NCBI GenBank assembly: GCA_019925095.2
Contig: CM034388.1
Location: 6,842,501-6,906,500, forward strand
From: Dendrolimus kikuchii
Taxonomy: Eukaryota; Arthropoda; Insecta; Lepidoptera; Lasiocampidae
Length of the DNA: 64,000 bases
Direction of reading: 5' to 3'
Part shown: piece by piece, positions 33,001 through 44,620 of the stretch
Numbering within the stretch: the stretch's first letter is position 1
How the letters are laid out: the number at the start of each line of letters is the position of its first letter
Program-made: the position numbers and the translations under genes
The notes under the pieces: model-generated
Database searches by the model: none
What the model was told of the DNA's origin: nothing
Seen by the model: the letters and a program-made list of their open reading frames with translations, nothing else

Positions 33001-34400
33001 ACTATATCAATCAAAACTATATCAAAAATAAAAATAAATTAATAAATATTTTAAATTTTTACTAATTCGATGTAAAAATACGTTTTAAATAATATAATGT
33101 AAAAAGCCCGTGGCGCTATTTATTTGAGAATGATTTTTTTAAATATTAGGGTTACAGGCACAAACAAAATTCAGCCTAAGGGCCGTCTTGTATGCGCAAG
33201 GTGCCTAGAAAGCATCTATGTCGCGCTGCATCGTCATAATGTTTCATTATGCAAGATAGACCTCTAATCATCATCATTTTATATTGTGTAACAATAAAGG
33301 TTATATAATAATATTATTTATTTATATACCCTGAATATGAGAGGTGTTTAAACAACAATTAACAGAACAATGAGCGAATTGGATTCAACACAGCGGCTTT
33401 GCGGTTTAACACTCATATGCAAATGACATTATTATGTTTTCCGCGACAACACTAGTGCCGTAGTGTTGTAACTATAATTGTTAAACAAGATAAATGACAT
33501 GCTTTATTATATTGACATTGACACATTTCAAATTCTAAAGTATTTTTCAAGCAAAATTCTGCTAAGGGAACGTGATACTACATGTACTAATATCACATCA
33601 CCCATAGTTTTTTTACAAAAGTTTAACTTCTAATAATTTGGCTCATTAGCCGTACTAAACGCTAAATTCGAATATAGCTCGAATTTCCCTAGAGGATATT
33701 AACCATGTGGTGAAAACCGAAGTGGCAAGAAATCCCAAAACAAAATGCCTAGCTTAGATTTGTTCATTTCATTTTTACCATATTTCTTTTGTTTTAGAGT
33801 GTGTTGCCATTTTGACAAAAACGAAACGCGTATGAATTAGTCTCATCCGTCTAGGCAGATAAGACAGGCGTCTTTATATGCCACAGACATTTTTGCAAAA
33901 TTTTCAGAATGCATCCCATTCTGAATGCCACTATAGAATGCTGTGGTCAAATCATATCAGTGCACTGGGTGGACCAAAACATAGAGGCAACCTAGCTGGT
34001 CGTTAAGTGCATAAACAAATATAATTAAGTACGTAACGATTTTGTTACTGGCATATTTTGTATGGGAAAGGTAGGTATGCAACTATAATGCCTAAACTTT
34101 TCAAACTATAAAATTACAGGCACGCACTAAAACATTATAGCTGTTAAGTAACATACATAAAAGCGCTACACTGAAACATAAACTCGCAGACGGTTAACAC
34201 AACCGCAGACGCGTTCTGAATTTAAACGATCCAATCGCATTGCGGTTTGGATTACTGCCGTAATATGCTGATTTTTGTTATATTTAGGATTTGAGAGGAT
34301 CTCGTTTTGCTATTTGTAAGAAACCTACGTGAACAGTGGCTGTACTAAAACCAAGCTAATTTAATATTGTAAAATATTAGAAAGGACGGTTTATGTGGTT
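33001..34400. other. no gene recognised
   Basis: AT-rich Dbx intron 1. 33775-33880 carries the ccattttgacaaaaacgaaac dispersed repeat. Nothing else. Confidence 0.45.
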
Positions 34401-34615
34401 GAATAGTCATAAGTCTTTGCCTACCCCAGCTCAGTGGAACGCAGATATAAAGGAACTTTTTGTAATTTATTGTGGTCTAGCTGTCTAGAATCGTCCAGAA
34501 TCGGCCTAAGAGTTGTTCGTTACATTACCCTAGCACAGGCGGAACTTGCGTAGATTGAAGATATAAAATATGTGTGTTTATCACCTGAATATTTATTTAA
34601 TGGATTTGAGTACAT
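34401..34615 (+). repeat. diverged S3 SINE tail
   Basis: attaccctagcacaggcggaac, then ttgcgtagattgaaga and aaaatatgtgtgtttatca follow the S3 tail at 47660-47740. The tRNA head is not visible. Confidence 0.55.
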
Positions 34616-35091
34616 GCCAACCATAAGGCTTGTTAATTTTTCTTCGTAGCTTTTATTCATGGAATAGAAATGATTGAATGAATTAAAAACATTAAGTGCC
34701 TATACAGAAATGAATATAGCGTTTTATGTTGGAAAACGGAAGATTTCGCCTATGCCGCTGTATATCAATTCAGCTCTAGCTTGTAATAAAAAATCTGGTC
34801 ACAAAATAAAGGAATAGTAAAGCGAAAATCGTACAAAAATCGTACTCCCTCAATAAAATTATGTATATCGGCCGGCTTCCATATTAACATGTCATCGGGC
34901 GCCATATTGCGATGATATTTGAAAATCGAACGACTCTTCCCGCGCTCTCTAACCGATAACTTTTTATTACTCGTGATTTCGTTTTTACGAGGTTTTAACC
35001 CAAGTTCGGTTAAGTACTATACGGTCTTCTTTAATATTTTATAAGTTAATGTAAGTACTTTGATAATCCTTAGATATTGTTGGTATTTTAA
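34616..35091. other. no gene recognised
   Basis: Contains a GC-richer patch at 34868-34960 (ggccggcttccat, cgggcgccatattgcg). No ORF. Confidence 0.4.
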
Positions 35092-35160
35092 TAGTTAGAG
35101 TACAGCAGAGAGGCCGACAGGGCCCATCTGATAGAAGGCAGTTACTATCGCCTATGTATC
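35092..35160 (-). repeat. S1 tail fragment
   Basis: gagtacagcagagaggccgac, then ggcagttactatcgcctatg match the S1/LINE tail in complement. Confidence 0.7.
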
Positions 35161-35425
35161 ACGTCTGGAACGGCAGAGATTTCACAATAAGCTGGCGGTC
35201 TCCATGGAATTTTACAACACTTAAAAGCCCATATGGTAGTGCTGTGGGGAAACCTCAGCTAAGAGCTTATTCGAAATACCCACGGCGCCCTCGAGAAACG
35301 TTCTTGAGAAACGTTGGGTCTGTTTGTTCGGGTTAACGTTTCGAAACGTGAAAATTACTGATGTAACAGTAAAAAACCGTATTTTACCACAAAATCCAAA
35401 ACAATGCATGCATGCACATAAGTGA

Positions 35426-35864
35426 TTAAAAAATATTGGATGTGTGTATTTTAAGAACGTCTTTGGCTGCTTCTATTCCTGCTGGAGATAGCGGCTGTAG
35501 TCCCTTATTGCTTTCAATGAGAGAATAAAGTTGATATTTCAGTTCATTACAGAGCCGGTAGAATACTGCGTCATACTGCGTTAGTATAACTTCATTTGTT
35601 CTTCTGTTACCGACAGGATATGTGTCGTTCTGAAGCCGAATAGATTGTGCCACGACAATGACGACAGATTGGGTGGGATATCTTTGGTGCCATAGAAAGC
35701 AGACGGACTATTAGTGTGGAAATTTGTTGATACTCTAGATTCTTTCCATCTTTGAAACGCATTCGTTCAATGTAGATGAGGTAAGTAGGTATTGCAAATA
35801 ATATGTAATCCCAACTTAATATCTTTCGAAAAGAATCGTACTTATTACAGACTAACAAATTCAT
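35426..35864 (-). other. two overlapping unidentified frames
   Basis: Minus-strand frames 35864-35607 and 35653-35426 are in different phases and could be one decayed coding unit. The second reads QNDTYPVGNRRTNEVILTQY and then ELKYQLYSLIES. I do not recognise the protein. No splice sites were confirmed. It may be chance, an old retrogene or a transposon relic. Confidence 0.25.
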
Positions 35865-36540
35865 TACGACTTAATTACTAACTTCCCAATATTCTTCCCA
35901 ATAACAGCAATACAAAAACAATATTAACAAAGAAATTTCTACGGACATCAATAATATAATAAAGCAACTTACTAAACGCTGAAGGATATATTAATTTCCT
36001 TTCTGGACCCTATTTTATGTCCATCTTTGTCTTATAAGTGAGAACTGGTATATAGCCGTCCCTTTCACGCCGCAAGCCTAAGTGTCCCACCAGATGGCGC
36101 GCCGTTTTATTGAAAAAGTCCGCCATATTGCAACTTGTGCTAGTAAATTAAGATGTAGCTATTCGAATGTAGCTAAAATGTTATTATAGCGTTATAGCTG
36201 TTAACGTTATAATGGTTAATGAAACGCTTTTTCTTTCTTGATTAAAAGTTATATAGGTGCTTAGTTACGTAGCTATCTTATCCATCTACTCTGGGAAAAA
36301 TTACAAAGAGTTGGTACCTAAGTGTCTGGCGGGCCAAAAACTATAAAGGGTTCCTTAGACATGTGAAACGTCCACTTTTTTGTCATTTGGTTACGGGACT
36401 GTAAAAAAACATTAAATAGAAAATACACCATAAGATATCATCTCAAAACTATTTAAAAGATCTTGCTTAAACTAGTTCTCATTGACAGTATTTTTGAAAC
36501 TCTACTAGGTACTTCAGAATTCAAAAATTAAAAGGTAGAC
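35865..36540. other. no gene recognised
   Basis: AT-rich with a short GC-richer patch at 36050-36135 (tttcacgccgcaagcc, ccagatggcgcgccg). Confidence 0.4.
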
Positions 36541-37312
36541 ACTTTCACGCCTTTAGAAGTATAAATATAGGGGGCCCTATTGATCAGACTATAATAATAA
36601 AGAAAGCCAGATTTTACACTTAAGAATGTCTATAGAACGTAATATTGAATGAAATCTACAAGACGGAAAGTCAGTAACAATTTATTTATTTAGTTAATAA
36701 TATTCATATTTTTTACTGGTGCATTATTTAATGGTATAAAACATATTACAATTACTATTTTTCTCCAAACAACGAAAAACATGAAATTTTTATTAATTCT
36801 GTTATGTCGTATTAATCTATGACGAAGTACCAAAAACAGTTACGTTTTGAGTTTTTGGCGGGAACTGAAACGGGACATTGTGGTGTGCAGTTTTATTTTC
36901 TAAAAATGTGTAAAATCACTCTAAAATGAACAATAGTTGTAGGATATTGATAGTTTTTGAGTAGTAATTATGTGTTTTTGTGAGAAATGTCAACTGTATA
37001 GTCAAATGTGGCCTTTCGAGTTTTCACAAGAACTCCGTTATACGGCGTTTATTGTAGCCTACAATATAATTGCGCCTGGCTCAAAGGCCTAGTTGCCGAG
37101 CCATAAACACTTTAAAAAAAAAACAGTTACGTTTTAAGGTGTCTTATTTTTATGTTAGTGTTGATACCAAAAAAAGGGTTGTTGCAGTTCATTAACTCAA
37201 TTATATTCAGGAAAAAAACTATAGCATATTTATTTCAAAACCTTACATTATTTATTTATTATACTAAAACATAATTATACATATATGTATGTATTGAAAA
37301 CAAAAACGATTG

Positions 37313-37343
<31 letters not shown>

Positions 37344-37360
37344 TATACGGGTGATATCAT
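36541..37360 (+). repeat. tandem duplication, unit 1
   Basis: Runs from actttcacgcctttagaag to a (TA)n tract and acgggtgatatcat. It contains the dispersed repeat agtttttggcgggaactga to ggcctagttgccgagcc. No coding frame. Confidence 0.93.
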
Positions 37361-38224
37361 ACTTTCACGCCTTTAGAAGTATAAATATCTCAATAGGGGG
37401 CCCTATTGATCAGACTATAATAATAAAGTACAGAAGCGAGTGAGGTGTGTAAGAACAAACCTGAATGGCGCTCTGTTGTTCGTACCTAAAGCCAGATTTT
37501 ACACTTAATAATGTCTATAGAACGTAACATTGAATGAAATCTACAAGACGGAAAGCCAGTAACAATTAATTTATTTAGTTAATAATATACATATTTTTAC
37601 TGGTGCATTATTTAATGGTATAAAACATATTACAATTACTATTTTTCTCCAAACAACGAAACAACATGATATTTATTAATTCTGTTATGTCGTATTAATC
37701 TATGACGAAGTACCAAAAACAGTTACGTTTTGAGTTTTTGGAGGGAACTGAAAAGGGACGTTGTGCTGTGCAGTTTTATTTTCTAAAAATGTGTAAAATC
37801 ACTCTAAAATGAACAATAGTTGTAGGATATTGATAGTTTTTGAGTAGTAATTATGTGTTTTTGTGAGAAATGTCAACTGTATAGTCAAATGTGGCCTTTC
37901 GAGTTTCCACAAGAACTCCGTCATACGGCGTTTATTGTAGCCTACAATACAATTGCGCCTGGCTCAAAGGCCTAGTTGCCGAGCCATAAACACTTTAAAA
38001 AAACAGTTACGTTTTAAGGTGTCTTATTTTTATGTTAGTGTTGATACCAAAGAAAGGGTTGTTGCAGTTCATTAACTCAATTATATTCAGGAAAAAAACT
38101 ATATCATATTTATTTCAAAACCTTACATTATTTATTTATTATACTAAAACATAATTATACATATATGTATGTATTGAAAACAAAAACGATTGTATTAATA
38201 TATATATTATACGGGTGATATCAT
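37361..38224 (+). repeat. tandem duplication, unit 2
   Basis: Repeats unit 1 almost base for base. Differences: an extra 59-bp insert after aataataaag (about 37429-37487, ending with gaatggcgctctgttgttcg), six to seven extra bases at ctcaatagggggccctattga (an exact palindrome arm lost in unit 1), and a shorter TA tract. Confidence 0.93.
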
Positions 38225-39074
38225 ACAATAGATTAACTGTGGAGTGTGATAAATGCATACGGTACGCAAAGGCGATGAAAACAAAACTTTCGTGCTTCAT
38301 ATCGATTTCGCAAGGTATTTGTGTGACACAAAAGTAATTAACTTAAAATAAATCAAACGAATACAAAGTCGTACAATTTTAAATTGATTTCTCGTGATAA
38401 TCGGTTAACTTGATTAACGATTTGGAGTTTTCAATCCCTAAATATGTTGTAAATTGTAATGAGAACAGTCAAATCGATCTTTTTATATTACACCATTATG
38501 TAGCACTATAATAATAATAATTCCTTTATTTTAGAAACCCAATTCATTTCCATATAGTCATGTAAAAAATTGACTTAGTTGCTGAGCCGCAAGGCATAAT
38601 TAAGCAAAACAAACAGACTCACTTATACATTTAACTGGGTGTGGAATTGCATCCATTTATGTAGCAGCGGCGAGTTTCATGGATCTGCAAATACTATGAG
38701 CATGCTGTTGGTGCTACCGCGGACACGGGCCAGTAGGGATGTGATGGTCGCAAAGCTGCCAATTCACGCTATTGCGAATATCCTCGATACGCTACACTGC
38801 CAAGGCAGCCCCAATAACACTCTCAGCACATTGTGGTACTGGACACCTTGGTCGCTGTATGTCCTTTGCGTGTAATTAACCCACTGGCTGCACATGTAGA
38901 AGGACTGAATGTATAGAATACTCCTTCCTATATTTTTTTGTATAGGTAGGTATGGAACCAAAGTTTCCGAGTAAAATGACAATGACAAACGGATGGACAG
39001 CGAATTTTATAAATATTTATATATGAATGATTAAAAAAAAGAAATGTTTGGCATTCAGAGAAACCTTATTTATA
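38225..39074. other. no gene recognised
   Basis: AT-rich. 38630-38875 has a 78-codon frame with no recognisable homology, opposed by an equally unconvincing frame on the other strand. Confidence 0.4.
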
Positions 39075-39240
39075 CAGCGAGGCAATGCAACCAGCCTTCT
39101 GGGCAGGCTTCCCTCTGGCTGCTATTTGTTACATTATTTATATTAATTTAAATATTTATAATTTAGTTTATTTTTAAATATTTAGTTACGTTATTCTCAT
39201 ATTAAAACTTTCTTCCTATTATGACGTCCGAATAAAGTTA
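39075..39240 (+). pseudogene. LINE 3' end fragment
   Basis: cagcgaggcaatgcaaccag, then ttctgggcaggcttccctct matches the RGNAAS-LGTLP end block of the 32755 family, followed by an AT-rich 3' tail ending aataaagtta. Confidence 0.6.
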
Positions 39241-39719
39241 TGTCTTGTATAAAATATTATCTAAAATTTCCTTTATACAACTATGATCATACAATAATGC
39301 ATTTTAAGAATTTTTGCTAAGGGTAAATGGACGCTTCTGGGGTCGACTTCACACAACAAGACCTGTTAAATTAGTAGAGGAAATAGTGCTAAGTTTTTTT
39401 TTCTAAAATTTACTGTACCAGTAGGTAATCGATTTATAGAAGATATAGAAACTTGGCTTTTATCAGCATATTGATCAATTTTGATCACGCCCACACTTTG
39501 CCCCCAATTCAAAGCAGTCAGGTGAGATACAAAGATAAAAGGGCTTCCCGATAATAGATTTTACCCCGTGTGCATTGTTGAGGGCTGGAAATGCGCCACA
39601 GGTCTCACCCCCTTGGGGGTTGTTAATTATACTAACACCAATCCCCACCATACCTATACTTCTTACATGCCTATACATAGGCGGTCGCAAGCACCCATCT
39701 ATCTATAACATTATAAAAT
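39241..39719. other. no gene recognised
   Basis: A 71-codon minus-strand frame at 39475-39690 lies in a GC-richer patch. Not recognised. Confidence 0.4.
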
Positions 39720-40215
39720 TATAAATATGCCGTGTCTGTACGTTGAAGTTATTAAAAAAACTACTGGAATAAACTATAGGAGCACGATGCAATTTTTTTA
39801 GATTTCTTGTCTGTTTGTTCAGGATTCACGTAAAAATTACTGTGGGCCGATTTTGATGCTGTTTTCGCTGGTGGACAGAAAATTCTTAGACTTAAAATCT
39901 GAGCTACTTTTTATCCTGGGGATGTCGCGGGAATTTTTCTGGGAATGATTTTATATGGCCAGATTAAAAAAAAGCGATTCCAATGTAATTATTTCACCGA
40001 TAGAAATCTATTTTTGTATAATAAAATGTGTGATACTTTTATTCTGGGGAATCCCGCGTAAATTTTCCTGGGAGCTGATTTTATTTGTTTGGGTGCATAA
40101 AAATTAGCTTATTCCGAAACACCTTCCACTAAAACGATAGCTTACATACTTTTTTAAATGCTGCGGTACTTTATGTCCGGGGAATCCCGTGGGAATTTCA
40201 AGTTAAGCGTGGACG
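39720..40215 (-). repeat. old dispersed repeat, related to 28684-29125
   Basis: In complement it shows the same order: start gaaattcccacgggattccc, repeated blocks like tcccagg-aaaatt, and attcctgaacaaacagacaag at its end. Confidence 0.6.
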
Positions 40216-40664
40216 AGGTTTATATTTTATATTTTAGTATACTACTACTAAAATATAAATGCAAAACTAACTGTTACTTTTTAGCACAGTATAGCTGACA
40301 CATCCAGAAAACGTATTTCGTTATCGTAAGCTTTCCTACGAAATCAATGTTAACTTTTATTATATAAAAATATATTTAATCCTGTTACTATCTAATAATA
40401 ACTAGTGGTCGCCCAGTGGTCGAAATTCGACAATAATTAATTTAAGTTATAAGTTTGAACATTATTAAGGTTCTGTTGTCAAAGACTTCTATATTTCTAT
40501 AATCACAGATTTCGCCAAGGCCGCACTGTTAAATGACTTTAATATTAACCAAAAGAGTATATATATGTGTGTGTGTGTGTCAAATACATGGTAGTATGTG
40601 TAATGCTTTTTTTATTGATTTAATATATTTTTATGCATAATTTTTACCTTCTCTGTATAAACTA
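40216..40664. other. no gene recognised
   Basis: AT-rich with a small hairpin on tattttagta at 40230-40258 and a (TG)n tract near 40565. Confidence 0.4.
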
Positions 40665-40865
40665 CTAGCGGCCCAGCGCGGTTTCAGCCGCGCTCTTTCC
40701 CGCTCCCGGGGTATATAGTGTCATATTTTATATATTATAGCCTATGGCACTCCCTGTTAACGTAGCTTTCCAACAGTAAAAGAATTTTTAAAATCGGTTT
40801 AGTATATCCAGAGATTACCCCCTACAACCTCACAAACTTTACCTCTTTATAATATTAATATAGAT
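40665..40865 (+). repeat. dispersed repeat (actagcggcccagcgcgg type)
   Basis: Starts actactagcggcccagcgcg and ends tacctctttataatattaat-atagat, the full pattern of a common interspersed element. Parent unknown. Confidence 0.65.
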
Positions 40866-41504
40866 AAGTGTGCGAAATTTCATACTCCTCCGTCTGCGCA
40901 ATTTTCGTAAAAAAGGTACAAAGTTTTTGCTTCACGTATTAATTTATTGATTTTAGATTAGGTTCGGTACGACTCAAAAGATTTTATTGAAATTGGTAGT
41001 GTACAATCAAATCGACTGAGACGATTTTTATAATCTTATGCCCTTAATACACCTGGGACAATATTAGTTTTAGTAACAATGTCACGCAGATGTAGCCAAG
41101 GCTTAGATGCGATGCGATATGATATCGTTAACGACGTTAAACATCGACAGATAACTCATGTATATACACTAATATAGCTAACTATGAACAGCGTTATTTT
41201 AATTAACGGCTTTAAGTAAATCACATTTGTACTCAGTCACAAACCCTATCATCAACTCAGGTGTAGCATTAGCAGAGGCATCTCAAAATGTCGCAGCCTC
41301 ATAGATTTTGAACGAACGTCCTAAGTTATGACATCATTACTTTATACAAATACAAGGTTTCATAAAGCGCACTAAACTTAATTACGTGGTAAAGTCATGC
41401 TGCATCTTCATTACAGTTATTAGGGTCGCGGCCGGCTCAATCATTGTGATACCACGTTCTCATAGGATATTGGCGTGAAACGGTTAAGCTAATGGTGTTT
41501 CGTG
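40866..41504. other. no gene recognised
   Basis: AT-rich sequence without recognised features. Confidence 0.4.
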
Positions 41505-41745
41505 TGATGTTTGAAAGTTTCGATGGCCCACTTACCCCTCTCCATTTTTCAATCCCATAATCCTTACCCACCAGCCTATTCCTCCTGTCTGATCCCTCCA
41601 TCTCATTCTCCTTATCCCATCCTAAAGGTAGGAAACGCATTAGCAGCGTCCCTGGTATTGCAATCGTCTATAGGCGCGGGTAACCACTTTCCATCAGATG
41701 GGCCGTCTGGCTGTTCGTCAGCTTCGCAATAAAAAAAATATACAA
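41505..41745 (+). repeat. S4 element: pyrimidine-rich body plus LINE-like tail
   Basis: A C/T-rich body (cccctctccatttttcaatccc, tcattctccttatcccatcc), then ctaaaggtaggaaacgc and a tail related to S1 (tctataggcgcgggtaacca to cgcaataaaaaaaat). A minus-strand relative is at 63585-63780. Confidence 0.7.
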
Positions 41746-41829
41746 CATAAACATATTGTTTAATGTAAATACTGTGTTTCAGCGTTACAGTTCCGTGTTA
41801 ACTTCATTCGGAGTGTAGAAAAATATAAA

Positions 41830-42101
41830 CAGCCGGGCGACCTGTTGAAAGAGGCGACGAAACAACCCACAGCCAGGTGGTAGGGTATTTTTGCCCGACT
41901 GGATGGCAACCACCCTGGTCTAGAGTATGCCGGCATAACAACCTTGAGTTGTGTTCCGGCAGTGGCCAGGTTCCAATCTTCGTTTAGAGAGCGGCAGCGC
42001 ATTTGTAGCACCTTTGGCGTTGCAAATGGCGATAGGCGATGGTAACCGCTTTCGATCTCGTGGGCCGTCTGCCTCTCTGTTTAACTCATGCAATAAAAAA
42101 A
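41830..42101 (+). mobile_element. S1 element, 5' end slightly truncated
   Basis: Begins at the agccgggcgacctgttg block and ends catgcaataaaaaaaag. Confidence 0.87.
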
Positions 42102-42194
42102 AGAATTCTAAATAGTCCTGAAGCTATGCGCCTATAAAAAAAGCTTTCAAAACGCTTAATCCACTCTCCAGGTGAAAATTTAGCTGGTATACTG

Positions 42195-42650
42195 CTGATA
42201 TGTTGTTCCGTTTTCCGAGGTAGATCCTCGAACAACGGAACGAGATAACTAACATAGCCAGCCCTCTGGGTACCTTACACATACATGATAGTTAACCTAC
42301 GCTCAGTACTCTACATAGTCTTAAGGATTGTGAGCAGAAGACAACATGACAAATATTATTAAGTTTTCTTTTTTGTATTTCTTTTTATTAATATTATATC
42401 ATTACATAAATTTCTAATTTTATTTTATGATATGCTAAAGTAAATTATGTATACTTTGAATTGTAAACAGTACATTGAGGAAGGCTGAACTTAAATTGTA
42501 TTCTACCTATAATCTCTTAATATTGAGCCTAGGTCATCGATGTCAATGGATAAGGTATCCAGAAGGGTACGTACCTCGCAGGATCGCCAGGCTAATCCGT
42601 TTTTCACGATGCGAACCAGCCCTATGATCGCCTGAAGACTCAATCTATTT
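42195..42650. repeat. facing pair of LINE 3' fragments
   Basis: 42195-42420 is a plus copy (agccagccctctgggtacc, then a ctcagtactctacatagtctt tail). 42475-42650 is a minus copy of the same tail (gagcctaggtcatcg to atcgcctgaagactca). Together they form a degenerate inverted pair with an AT-rich centre. Confidence 0.65.
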
Positions 42651-43879
42651 TCTTTCTTAAAAAGTAGTAGGTATATAAAAATTAAATACAGCCCTAAGTT
42701 ATTTAAGATGAAAAAAGCGTTAAAAGATTTAATTTAATTAAATATAGCCGGCGGACTTACGTTTTTTTAAATAACTTCCTTTGATGGTTATAAAGGGAAT
42801 CTACTACACCGACGGATACTATTGTTAAGGTTAAATCAATACCGGCGAAATGCGTGTCACATCATGTGGTTAACGGATTTTAGGGTTCTCTAGCCATTTT
42901 TCGCAAAAACGGAATTCCTTATAGAATTAACAAAAATTGTGTAAATTATGCCCCTCTCCAACTTTCTTTCTACAAAATAAATAAATAATAATAAAACCTT
43001 GGAAATTGGGAAAAGGAATTGAATATTTTCGATTAAATAATTTTTCAGGGTTTCGATGACAAAAATAGAGGCCATTTTTTACCTCTAGGGAACCCTACAA
43101 TATACGTGGCCTTACACGCACTTGGCCAATATTTTGAAAAATAATAACTGGTTTTTTTTTTAGTATTACGACATAAAAAAGCATTGAAGAATAATATGTA
43201 ATGAATTATGTAAGAATAACAATAACAAACTAAACAGACAGACGAGCATAATAGAATGAGAAACGTTCCATTTTTTAATTTGACTACGGAACTCTAATTT
43301 TAGAAAGAAATAATTTATTTGTCTGGAAAGCAATAATAGAAAGATACAATTCAAACATTTCTATGTCTTGTTGGAAGATCTTAGGTACGCCGTATTTCCA
43401 ACAAATAAGGTTGACAACTCCGTATGCCTAATGCTGGGCTAGTTATTTATTGTCGAACCTAAATAAAGTTAAGACCTGCCAATCCATAACCCCAAAAAAA
43501 GACATTTAAAATTCCATAATATACATTAATAAAATTAAGTCTACTTTCTACACTACCTTGTCAACTGCTTAGCAACGTGTTATTGCTGTTTTAATTAGAT
43601 TTATGTAAGTAATGCTATGTAGGTATATTTAAAACATAATAATAATGTAAGCAACGTAAGTACGTCCCTATTTCTTTTTTTTTATTTATCTACCTTCACC
43701 GCTTTTAATATTTACGTAAATACGCATTCAATTTTTTATAACGCAAATATTGAAAGAATTGCAACACAAGAAAAAAAATATATCGTTGGACAGAAATATA
43801 CCTAGTAAATATGAACAGTGCAACTTGTCTCCATTTTATTTCTAACTTATTTTTATTTAGCACAGTATAAAATACATAC
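42651..43879. other. Dbx intron 1 near exon 1
   Basis: AT-rich. 42870-43120 holds a dispersed repeat in complement (agccatttttcgcaaaaacg and gaggccattttttacctc). No gene. Confidence 0.45.
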
Positions 43880-44612
43880 CATTAACGCCGCTATTTTTAC
43901 TCCCACTATCTTCTCTATCTCCTAAAATAGCACTAACACTAAATTTCAACACTGGCTTCTTTTGCTCAAACTCTTCGCAGCTCTTAACCATCTCTTCTGT
44001 GTTATATTTATCTTTATCAGCTTCATCACCCGAATTTTCATTATAATTTCTTAAATTGAAACGTTTCTCTAACTCCTCTAGTCTACTTAGACCAGTTTTT
44101 TTACATGCAAATGGCGGGCAATCTAGACCGCAATTTTGACAACGCCGTATAAGATTTGGTACATTAATAATCTCTTTATCGTTTTTTACTTCCTCATTTC
44201 TGGAATAAAATTCAGATGGGTGAAAATATTCATTTTTAACATTCGTGAAAGTTTCATCGTCTCGGCTTTTAGAATCTTCATCGTTCTCTATTTTCGCGTC
44301 ATCGTTATCATCGTTTCGATTTTCGTCCTCCATGTCTTTATTTTCTTCAATTTCAGGACTATTGTCTCTTGACTGGTAATTTTGACGTTGTAAAACGTAG
44401 TTCTCTAACTGTTGATTAATATAATGGTTATGGAAGTCGTTTTTCTGCTGATGTAATATGTTGTCTACGAGAAATGGTGATGTCATATTGAATGGTACGT
44501 TTGTCTTCGTATAAAAGTTCTGTAAAGTCTTAATCATCATTGGATCTAGATTTTTTGTGAACTGATTGAATTTTAACTGTCCATGTTTTAGATTTTCCGT
44601 TGGGTACATCAT
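43880..44612 (-). CDS. Dbx: Dbx exon 1: N-terminal repressor region
   Basis: The first coding exon, 244 codons plus one base, from ATG at 44612 (in-frame TAA upstream, so this is the first Met) to the donor AATG/GTATGT. Two eh1-type Groucho-binding motifs are visible: PFLVDNIL (residues 46-53), matching the N-terminal FLVEDIL motif of Dbx proteins, and LKFSVSAIL (222-230), matching their LKFGVNAIL. Between them are an Asn/Gln-rich stretch, a long acidic run (about 85-120), and an unusual cysteine cluster (CQNCGLDCPPFAC, near 158-170). Phase 1 at the donor fits exon 2. The product is a nuclear repressor by family. The protein is AT-driven in composition (Asn, Lys, Asp, Glu rich). Open frames on the other strand here are shadows. 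Confidence 0.96.
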
Positions 44613-44620
44613 ACAGCCAT
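44609..44620 (-). promoter_or_regulatory. three-codon upstream ORF overlapping the Dbx start
   Basis: On the minus strand aaaATGGCTGTATGATG holds an upstream ATG in good context (A at -3, G at +4) that ends at TGA after three codons; the TGA overlaps the Dbx ATG by two bases. If transcribed, it could lower or couple Dbx translation. Functional status is inference. Confidence 0.45.

Noticed and set aside
44136..44372. Plus-strand frame inside Dbx exon 1.
   Set aside because: It is the reverse shadow of the acidic region of the exon.
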